Assembly (NCBI GenBank): GCA_052143535.1
Contig: JBKQSS010000093.1
Span: 80,592-144,591, forward strand
From: JADGRA01 sp052143535
GTDB lineage: Bacteria > Myxococcota > Myxococcia > Myxococcales > Myxococcaceae
Direction: 5' to 3'
Length of the DNA: 64,000 bases
Shown here: one piece after another, positions 43,976 through 50,708 of the stretch
Layout: the number at the start of each line of letters is the position of its first letter
How positions within the stretch are numbered: the stretch's first letter is position 1
The notes under the pieces: model-generated
Seen by the model: only the letters and a program-made list of their open reading frames with translations
Told to the model about the DNA's origin: nothing
Database searches by the model: none
Translations under genes and position numbers: made by a program

Positions 43976-44944
43976 ATGGCTTCCTCCTACTGGATAGGCG
44001 ATGCAGAGGGGCGCGTTCTCGGGCCGGTGGGCCTGGACGTCGTCCAGGAGCTGGTCAATACCGGACGGCTCCAGGACGTCACCCGCGCCAGCACCGACGG
44101 CCACCGGTGGGGCACCCCGGAGCAGTTTCCGGAAATTCTGGCCCTGCTGCTTCATGCACCGAAGCCCGAGGTGCTTCTCGAGCTCGAGCGTCAGGAGGCT
44201 GGGCGGGTGTGGGAACAGCTGCGCACCATGCAGGGGAGGACCCCGCACGAGCTCTTCCACATCGAGCAGGATGCCTCGGTGGATGCCTACCGCAACGCCT
44301 TTTTCAAGCTGGTGAAGCGCTTCTACCCGGACCGCGTGCGCGCCCAGGCTCACCCGGACTTGCGCCGGGCCTACTCGGACGCCTTTCACTTCTTAAGCAG
44401 GCTGATGGTGCACATCGAGAACGAGCTGGCCGCTGGCCGTTCGGTGAGCGCGCTGCCCGCTCCCAGTGACACCCCGCTCTCCACCCCAGTCCCGAAGCCG
44501 GCCACGCCGGTGCACTTCCCGGCCGCTGAACGCCCCAAGCCGGCGACGCGTCCCTTGTCCCGCAGCCCGGAGCCGTCCGCTCGCCACAGCTACGAGGCAG
44601 CCGAATTCGTGGGCCTCGAACGGCGCGACGACCGGGTAGAGGTGACGGTGAAAGTGACGGCGCGCAACAGCGCCATGTTTACCCAGCACCCGTTAGTCAA
44701 CCTGCAAAGCGGCGGGGTGTTTCTCGCCTGCCACACCGCCCTCCCTTTGGGGACCCCGGTGGAGCTGGTGTTCCGCTTCGACGAGCCGGCGCGAGAAATT
44801 AAGGCCCGGGGACGTGTCATTCTCGAGAATGCCGGGGCCGACCCGCGGACGCCGGTGGGCTTTGGCGTACGGCTGGTGGGCTTGCCCGCCGCCGAGAAAA
44901 ACTTCGTCCAGGCCTTCCTCCTGCGGGCCGCCACTCGGCGCTAG
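43976..44944 (+). CDS. PilZ/TIGR02266-domain protein with N-terminal GYF-like and J-like regions
   Basis: 322 residues. The N-terminus (SSYWIGDAEGRVLGPVGLD, about 3-21, and on to about 60) resembles a GYF_2-type domain. Residues about 100-142 (AYRNAFFKLVKRFYPDRV and ADLRRAY-like helices) recall a J-domain with FYPDR in place of HPD-like YHPD. A Pro-rich linker follows (about 150-195). The C-terminal 120 residues are a PilZ-type beta barrel (RVEVTVKVTARNSAMF, NLQSGGVFLAC, and FGVRLVGL), matching the TIGR02266 group expanded in Myxococcus. PilZ domains bind c-di-GMP, but the canonical RxxxR motif is not clearly seen. Role in motility or signalling is inferred. Confidence 0.8.
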   Translation: MASSYWIGDAEGRVLGPVGLDVVQELVNTGRLQDVTRASTDGHRWGTPEQFPEILALLLHAPKPEVLLELERQEAGRVWEQLRTMQGRTPHELFHIEQDASVDAYRNAFFKLVKRFYPDRVRAQAHPDLRRAYSDAFHFLSRLMVHIENELAAGRSVSALPAPSDTPLSTPVPKPATPVHFPAAERPKPATRPLSRSPEPSARHSYEAAEFVGLERRDDRVEVTVKVTARNSAMFTQHPLVNLQSGGVFLACHTALPLGTPVELVFRFDEPAREIKARGRVILENAGADPRTPVGFGVRLVGLPAAEKNFVQAFLLRAATRR

Positions 44945-44973
44945 CCCCCAAGGGGGGGGCGCCCCCGTTCCCT

Positions 44974-44993
44974 TTCAAGGCGGCCGCCTTGAA
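44974..44993. promoter_or_regulatory. Perfect 20-bp palindrome between PilZ and DTW genes
   Basis: TTCAAGGCGGCCGCCTTGAA is a perfect 20-base palindrome (10-base arms), with flanking GTTCC (44967-44971) and GGAAC (44994-44998) nearly extending the symmetry. As RNA it can form a stem around a GGCC turn. No T-run follows, so it may be an operator rather than a terminator. Confidence 0.45.
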
Positions 44994-45062
44994 GGAACGC
45001 CAGGCGGGCGCGCAAAGAGTCTGTAGAGTCCCCCCGTCTATGCGACGCCCGGGGACAGCCCT

Positions 45063-45662
45063 GTGAGGTCTCGGACGGCGCCCGACGGCGGCGGCCGCTG
45101 CCCGCGCTGCGCGCTCAAGGCTTCCGTCTGCGCCTGCGCTCTGCTGCAGCGGCTTGCCGTCCGGACGCGCTTCGTCGTGCTGAGACATGCCCGCGAGGCG
45201 GACAAGAGCAGCAACAGTGCCCGCTGGGCCGCCCTGTTGCTGCCCAGCTGCCAGCTGCGGACGTGGGGCGGGCGGCCCGACGCGGCGCTGCTTCAGGACT
45301 TGGGCCGGCCGGGTGACTGGCTGCTCTTCCCGAGCGAGTCCCCGCCGGCCAGCACCGCCCCGCCGGGTGGGCCCCCAGAGCGGCTGGTGGTGCTCGACGG
45401 CACCTGGCGCCAGGTGCGCCGCATGCTGCGCTCGCTGCCGGCCGTGCAGGGCCTTCCCCGTCTCAGCGTGGCGGCCCGGCCCGGACGCTTCGGCCTTCGT
45501 GCGGCTCCCTCCCCGACGCACCTCTCCACGCTGGAAGCCATGTCTGCCGCAGTGGCCGCACTGGAGAGCGAGACACTGGCGCTGGCCCTGGACGCCTGTC
45601 ACCGAGAGCTGGTGGCCCGGGCGCTCACCGCCCGAGGCCGACGCCTCAGCGAGGCGGCATGA
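45063..45662 (+). CDS. DTW-domain protein (tRNA aminocarboxypropyltransferase-like)
   Basis: 199 residues, GTG start. CPRCALKASVCACA supplies the N-terminal zinc cysteines typical of TapT-like DTW proteins. VVLDGTWRQVRRML contains the DxTW motif. PTHLSTLEAM is the SAM-binding/acceptor block. Family members transfer the 3-amino-3-carboxypropyl group of SAM to tRNA uridine (acp3U). It overlaps the ABC ATPase start by ATGA, so translation is coupled although functions differ. Confidence 0.87.
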   Translation: MRSRTAPDGGGRCPRCALKASVCACALLQRLAVRTRFVVLRHAREADKSSNSARWAALLLPSCQLRTWGGRPDAALLQDLGRPGDWLLFPSESPPASTAPPGGPPERLVVLDGTWRQVRRMLRSLPAVQGLPRLSVAARPGRFGLRAAPSPTHLSTLEAMSAAVAALESETLALALDACHRELVARALTARGRRLSEAA

Positions 45663-46405
45663 CCGCGCTGGTGCTCCTCGACAACGTCTCGCGGTCCTTT
45701 CAGGGCACCCAAGCGGTGTTTCCGCTGACGTTGGCCATCCCACAAGCCGAGACCACGGTGCTGGTCGGCCCGAGCGGCTCCGGCAAGTCCACCCTCTTGC
45801 GGATGATGGTGGGCTTGGTGAAGCCGGACACCGGGCGCGTCCTTTTTGAGGGCCGGCTGCTGACACCGACCAGCGCCCCCGAGGAGCGTCGCCGGATGGG
45901 CCTCGTGCTGCAGGGCGGCGGCCTCTTCCCCCACCTCAGTGTGGAGGACAATGCCGCGCTGGTCGCGCGGTACTTGGGCTGGGATGACAAGCGGGTTGGA
46001 GCGCGACTCAAAGTGCTGCTCGAGCAGGTACAGCTGCCGGCGACGGTGCTCGACCGCTTTCCGATGGAGCTTTCCGGCGGCCAGCGCCAGCGGGTGAGCC
46101 TTTTGCGGGCCCTGATGCTCGAGCCGGCGCTGGTGCTCCTCGACGAACCGCTCGGGGCGCTCGACCCCATCACCCGCTCCGAGCTCCAGGACGACCTCCG
46201 AGACACTTTTCGGGCTCTCGGGACGACGGTGGTGCTTGTCACCCATGACCTCGGAGAAGCGGCCTACCTCGGGGATACGCTGGTGCTATTGCGCGACGGC
46301 CGCGTGGTGCAAAGCGGGACGGCCGAGGACTTCATCCAGCGGCCGGCGGATGCCTTCGTGGAACGCTTCGTCCGGGCCCAGCGCGCTCTGGAGCCCCGCC
46401 GGTGA
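45659..46405 (+). CDS. Betaine/choline-type ABC transporter ATPase
   Basis: 248 residues. Walker A GPSGSGKSTLLRMM, Q-loop VLQGGGLFPHLSV, signature LSGGQRQRVSLLRAL, Walker B ALVLLDEPLGALDP and the H-loop VTHDLGEA are all present. Residues after Walker A (VGLVKPDTGRVLFEG) fit the osmoprotectant (OpuCA/ProV-like) subfamily without CBS domains. It overlaps the fused substrate-binding/permease gene by 4 bases (GTGA), giving a complete importer in two genes. Substrate probably a quaternary amine such as glycine betaine or choline. Confidence 0.9.
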   Translation: MTALVLLDNVSRSFQGTQAVFPLTLAIPQAETTVLVGPSGSGKSTLLRMMVGLVKPDTGRVLFEGRLLTPTSAPEERRRMGLVLQGGGLFPHLSVEDNAALVARYLGWDDKRVGARLKVLLEQVQLPATVLDRFPMELSGGQRQRVSLLRALMLEPALVLLDEPLGALDPITRSELQDDLRDTFRALGTTVVLVTHDLGEAAYLGDTLVLLRDGRVVQSGTAEDFIQRPADAFVERFVRAQRALEPRR

Positions 46406-47871
46406 GCCAGGGCCTCTCGGTGATGCTGTTGCTGGTGCTGGCCACCACTCCTCTTCAGGTGGGGAGCAAAGTCTTCACCGAGTCCGTCGTCCTGGGGGAG
46501 GTGGCCACCCGGACGCTGACCGCGGCGGGCCTTCCGGCGGTGCACCGCCGCGAACTGGGCGGAACGCGCATCCTCTGGGAGGCGTTGCAGCGCGGGGAGC
46601 TCGACGTCTACCCGGAGTACAGCGGGACTCTGGCCGAGGAAATTTTCTCGGGCCAGGTGCCGGCGACGCTGGGGCCCTTGGGAGCGGCATTGGCCAAGCG
46701 CGGGGTTCGCATCGCCGCCGTCCTCGGCTTCGCCGACAGCTATGCGCTCGGGATGAAGGCCGCCACGGCAGAGCAGCTGGGTATCCGCCGCATCTCCGAC
46801 CTCGCTCGCCACCCGGAGCTGCGCTTCGCCTTCAGCAACGAGTTCCTCGACCGCGTCGACGGCTGGCGTGCCCTCCAAAAGGACTATGCGCTTCCCCAAG
46901 CTGATGTCCGGGGGATGGACCACGACCTCGCCTACCGCGGACTGGCGAGCGGGGCCCTCGAGGTGACCGACCTCTATTCCACCGACGCCGAGGTCCAGCT
47001 CTTGGGCTTGCGCGTGCTCGAGGACGACCGGCACCACTTCCCGGACTACCAGGCGCTCCTCTTGCTGCGGGAGGGCGCCGCCAGGCCGGAGGTGGTGGCT
47101 GCGCTGTCAGCGCTGAAGGGCCGGATTTCTGCCCCGGAGATGGTGGCGATGAATGCCCGGGCCAAGGTGGGGAGGGTGCCGGAGGCCCAGGTGGCGGCGG
47201 ATTTCCTCCAAGGAAAGGGCATCGACAGCGGGGCGCCGCAGCTGCCCGGCCGGGCCCGCCGCTTTCTCGGCTACCTGCAAGCGCACCTGGTTTTGGTGGC
47301 CGTCTCCCTGGCCGGCTCGGTGCTGGTTGGCCTTCCTTTGGGGATTCTCGCAGCCCGCCGCCCGCGGCTGGGCCAAGCGGTGCTGGCGGCGGTCGGGGTC
47401 CTTCAGACGTTGCCCTCGCTGGCGCTTTTGGTGCTGATGATTCCGCTGTTGGGAATTGGGGCTCGGCCCGCCATCGCCGCACTCTTCCTCTATGGACTGC
47501 TTCCGGTGGTGCGGAACACCCACGCTGGCCTCACCGGCATCTCTGGCGAGCTGCAAGAGGCGGCCGAGGCGCTCGGCGTGTCCTCCTGGGAGCGCCTGTT
47601 GCGCATTGAGTTGCCTCTGGCCTCCCCCTCCATCCTGGCCGGCATCCAGACCTCGGCCGTCATCTGCGTGGGGACGGCAACTCTCGGCGCGCTGGTGGGC
47701 GCCGGAGGCTTCGGACAGCCCATCCTCACCGGCATTCGGCTGGACAACACCGGACTATTGCTCGAGGGCGCCATCCCCGCCGCCCTCTTGGCGCTCGCCG
47801 TCCAGGGCTGCTTTGAGTGGCTGGGGCGCCTGGTCATCCCCCGGGGCCTGCGGCCGGGGCGGCCGACGTGA
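46402..47871 (+). CDS. Fused substrate-binding protein/permease of osmoprotectant ABC importer
   Basis: 489 residues from a GTG that overlaps the ATPase stop. The N-terminus is a signal-like helix (VMLLLVLATTPL), then an OpuAC-type binding domain (about 20-275) with KVFTESVVLGEV, GGTRILWEAL, DVYPEYSGT and KGKGIDSGA-like end. The C-terminal 210 residues are a BPD_transp permease: LPLGILAARRPRLGQ, VLQTLPSLALLVLMIPLLGIG and the EAA loop EAAEALGVSSWERLLRIELPLA. Fused permease/receptor proteins exist in the Opu family, commonly with the receptor C-terminal. Here the receptor is N-terminal and periplasmic. Confidence 0.9.
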   Translation: MSQGLSVMLLLVLATTPLQVGSKVFTESVVLGEVATRTLTAAGLPAVHRRELGGTRILWEALQRGELDVYPEYSGTLAEEIFSGQVPATLGPLGAALAKRGVRIAAVLGFADSYALGMKAATAEQLGIRRISDLARHPELRFAFSNEFLDRVDGWRALQKDYALPQADVRGMDHDLAYRGLASGALEVTDLYSTDAEVQLLGLRVLEDDRHHFPDYQALLLLREGAARPEVVAALSALKGRISAPEMVAMNARAKVGRVPEAQVAADFLQGKGIDSGAPQLPGRARRFLGYLQAHLVLVAVSLAGSVLVGLPLGILAARRPRLGQAVLAAVGVLQTLPSLALLVLMIPLLGIGARPAIAALFLYGLLPVVRNTHAGLTGISGELQEAAEALGVSSWERLLRIELPLASPSILAGIQTSAVICVGTATLGALVGAGGFGQPILTGIRLDNTGLLLEGAIPAALLALAVQGCFEWLGRLVIPRGLRPGRPT

Positions 47872-49256
47872 ATCCAGCGCGACTCCGCAGCGCGCAGGGG
47901 CGAGGCGTCCTTCTGGCCGCCACCTTGGGCTCGGGCATGGCCTATCTCGACGGGACAGCCATCAACGTCGCCCTTCCCACGCTGCAGCGCGAGCTGGGGG
48001 TGGGGATGGAGGGGATGCAGTGGACGCTGGATGCGTACCTCCTCACCCTCAGCGCTTTCGTGCTGCTGGGAGGCAGCCTCGGCGACCTCTTCGGACAACG
48101 CAGGACATTCGTCCTGGGCGTGGCGTGGTTTGCCCTGGCGTCGGCCGCCTGCGGTTGCGTCACCAGCGCGCTCGGCCTGGTGGTCGCTCGGGCCATCCAA
48201 GGGGTGGGTGCGGCCATTCTCGTTCCAGGAAGCCTGGCCACCCTGCGCACCAACATCGACGCCGAGGACCAGGGCGCGGCCATCGGCACCTGGGCTGGCC
48301 TGGGCGCTGTCACCACCGCCGTCGGGCCCCTCTTTGGGGGCTGGCTGGTGCAGGCCATCTCCTGGCGCGCCGTCTTTTTTCTCAACCTGCCCCTGGCCGG
48401 AGTCGCCCTGTGGGCCGGGCTGCGGTATTTGCCGGCGAGTGCCGGCCGGGGTGGCGTCCGGCTGGACGTGGCCGGGGCGTCGGCGGCGGCCCTCGGGATT
48501 GGGGGCGTCACCTACGCCCTCATTGAAGGCCCGGCCCGGGCCTGGCCGCCGACCGCCGTGGTGGCGGCGGCGGTGGGGGTGACGGCGCTGGTGGCCTTTA
48601 TTCCCCTCGAGCGGCGGCCCGACGCCATGTTGCCTCTGTCCCTGTTTCGTTCGCGGGCCTTCGCCGCAACCAACCTGACGACACTGGCGCTGTACGCCGG
48701 CCTGGGCAGTGCCATCTTTCTGCTGGCGCTCGTCCTGCAGCAGGCGCTCGGCTACTCGCCGCTGGCTGCCGGCGCGGCGCTGCTGCCGGTTACCCTGTTG
48801 CTACTTCTCTTTTCGCCCAGCGCGGGACGGCTAGCCCAGCGCTTTGGGGCTCGCCTTCCTTTGACGCTGGGCCCGGTGCTGGTGGCGGTGGGGTTTTTTC
48901 TCTTCCTCCGCGTTCGGCAGCACGCCGGCTACCTGGACTCGGTGCTTCCCGGTGTCCTGGCCTTTGCCGTGGGGCTGGCGGTGACGGTGGCTCCGTTGAC
49001 TGGAGCGGTGCTGTCGGCGGTGGACTCCTCCTTCGCGGGCATCGCCTCGGGCGTCAACAACGCGGTGGCCCGTCTGGCCGGGCTGTTGGGCGTGGCGGCG
49101 GTGCCCTGGGCGGCAGGCCTCACCGGACACTCCGGCAACCTCCCGCCGGAGGCCTTGTTGCTGGGCTTTCACCGGGCGATGGGCCTGTGCGGAGTGCTGG
49201 CCATCGCCGGCGGCGTGGTGGCCGCTTGGGGCCTGCGGGCCGAAGGCGGCCGTTGA
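47868..49256 (+). CDS. MFS drug/proton antiporter, DHA2 (EmrB/QacA) family
   Basis: 462 residues. Starts at a GTG overlapping the permease stop by 4 bases. GVLLAATLGSGMAYLDGTAINVALPTLQ is the DHA2 opening with motif D1. LGGSLGDLFGQRRTFVLG is MFS motif A, and AIGTWAGLGAVTTAVGPLFGGWL is motif C of antiporters. About 12-14 helices can be counted. It probably exports hydrophobic toxins or metabolites using the proton gradient. Substrate unknown; co-location with a betaine importer and a DTW gene suggests coincidental packing. Confidence 0.9.
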   Translation: MNPARLRSAQGRGVLLAATLGSGMAYLDGTAINVALPTLQRELGVGMEGMQWTLDAYLLTLSAFVLLGGSLGDLFGQRRTFVLGVAWFALASAACGCVTSALGLVVARAIQGVGAAILVPGSLATLRTNIDAEDQGAAIGTWAGLGAVTTAVGPLFGGWLVQAISWRAVFFLNLPLAGVALWAGLRYLPASAGRGGVRLDVAGASAAALGIGGVTYALIEGPARAWPPTAVVAAAVGVTALVAFIPLERRPDAMLPLSLFRSRAFAATNLTTLALYAGLGSAIFLLALVLQQALGYSPLAAGAALLPVTLLLLLFSPSAGRLAQRFGARLPLTLGPVLVAVGFFLFLRVRQHAGYLDSVLPGVLAFAVGLAVTVAPLTGAVLSAVDSSFAGIASGVNNAVARLAGLLGVAAVPWAAGLTGHSGNLPPEALLLGFHRAMGLCGVLAIAGGVVAAWGLRAEGGR

Positions 49257-49288
49257 AGCAGGGGCACGCCCAGGCGAAGCTTGCCTCT

Positions 49289-50686
49289 ATGCCCAAGCCC
49301 AGCCACGGCCCGGAATCGGCGGAGGTCTCCGATGCGCTCGTCTTCTTCGGCGCCACCGGGGACCTCGCCTTCAAGAAAATTTTCCCCGCCCTCCAGCAGA
49401 TGGTGAAGCACGGGACGCTGCCCTGTGCGGTGGTGGGCGTGGCCAAGGCAGGCTTCACCCTCGAGCAGCTCATCGCTCGGGCCCGGGACAGCGTCACCCA
49501 GCATGGTGGGGGGGTGGACAAAGTCGCCTTCCCGAAGCTGGTGAGCCAGCTGAGGTACATCGACGGGGACTACTCGGACGCGATGACCTTTTCCGAGCTC
49601 CGCCAGGTGCTCGGGGACGCGCACCACCCGACGCATTACTTGGCCATCCCGCCGAGCCTCTTCGCCACCGTCGTCCAATCGCTCGGCAGTTCCGGCTGCG
49701 CCAATGGAGCGCGCGTCATTCTCGAGAAGCCCTTCGGGCACAACCTCGAATCCGCTCGCGCTCTCAACGTGACGCTGCACAAGGTCTTTCCGGAGGAGAA
49801 CATTTTTCGCATCGACCACTACCTGGGAAAGGAGACGGTGGAGAACCTGCTCGTCTTTCGGTTCGCCAATACCTTCCTCGAGCCCATTTGGAACCGGAAT
49901 TACGTGGAGAGCGTCCAAATCACCATGGCCGAGTCCTTCGGCGTTCAAGGCCGCGGGAAATTTTACGACGAGACCGGCTGCATCCGAGACGTGGTGCAAA
50001 ACCACATGCTGCAGGTGGTGGGCTTCCTCGCCATGGAACCGCCCTCGGACCTCTACCCCGAGTCGGTGCGCAACGAGCTGGCGGACGTGCTTCGCGCCAT
50101 TCCACCGATTGATGCCGGCCACCTGGTGCGCGGTCAGTTTCAGGGTTTCCTGGACGAGCCGGGGGTAGCCAAGGGCTCTCAAGTCGAGACGTACGCGGCG
50201 GTGCGGCTGGAGGTGGCCCTGTGGCGATGGGACGGGGTGCCATTCCTCATCCGCGCCGGCAAACACCTGCCAGTGACGGCCACCGAGGTACTGGTGCGCC
50301 TGCGCCGCCCGCCGCTGCGCAAAGTGACGCTGCGTGCCGACGCCAACTACTTCCGTTTCCGCCTCGGCCCGGAGATGCAGCTCAGCCTCGGGGCCCGGGT
50401 GAAGCGGCCTGGACCGGCCATCGCCGGGATGAATGTCGAGCTGGAGGCGGTGAAGTCCCCCAAGGGCGAGGAGGAGGCGTATGAGCGACTCCTCACCGAC
50501 GCCCTCCATGGCGATGCCACCCTTTTCGTCCGCGAGGACGCCGTCGAGGCAGCCTGGGCCGCGGTGGCCCCCATCCTCGATGACTCGCGACCGGTGCACG
50601 TCTACCCGGCAGGGAGCTGGGGACCGCCGGAGGCGGACCGCTTGGCCCGGGACGTCGGCGGCTGGCACGACCCGGTCGTGCAGTGA
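49289..50686 (+). CDS. zwf: Glucose-6-phosphate 1-dehydrogenase
   Basis: 465 residues. VFFGATGDLAFKKIFPAL is the NADP-binding dinucleotide motif, and RIDHYLGKETVENLL the active-site signature (with the catalytic His). EKPFGHNLESAR, FYDETGCIRDVVQNHMLQV and GVPFLIRAGKHLP are further family blocks. The protein is slightly shorter than E. coli Zwf (491). It makes NADPH and 6-phosphogluconolactone at the entry of the oxidative pentose phosphate path. It starts 32 bases after the MFS gene and may be the last gene of that run. No pgl or edd is adjacent. Confidence 0.95.
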   Translation: MPKPSHGPESAEVSDALVFFGATGDLAFKKIFPALQQMVKHGTLPCAVVGVAKAGFTLEQLIARARDSVTQHGGGVDKVAFPKLVSQLRYIDGDYSDAMTFSELRQVLGDAHHPTHYLAIPPSLFATVVQSLGSSGCANGARVILEKPFGHNLESARALNVTLHKVFPEENIFRIDHYLGKETVENLLVFRFANTFLEPIWNRNYVESVQITMAESFGVQGRGKFYDETGCIRDVVQNHMLQVVGFLAMEPPSDLYPESVRNELADVLRAIPPIDAGHLVRGQFQGFLDEPGVAKGSQVETYAAVRLEVALWRWDGVPFLIRAGKHLPVTATEVLVRLRRPPLRKVTLRADANYFRFRLGPEMQLSLGARVKRPGPAIAGMNVELEAVKSPKGEEEAYERLLTDALHGDATLFVREDAVEAAWAAVAPILDDSRPVHVYPAGSWGPPEADRLARDVGGWHDPVVQ

Positions 50687-50708
50687 GGGCCCGACGGGAC
50701 GGGAAGCG

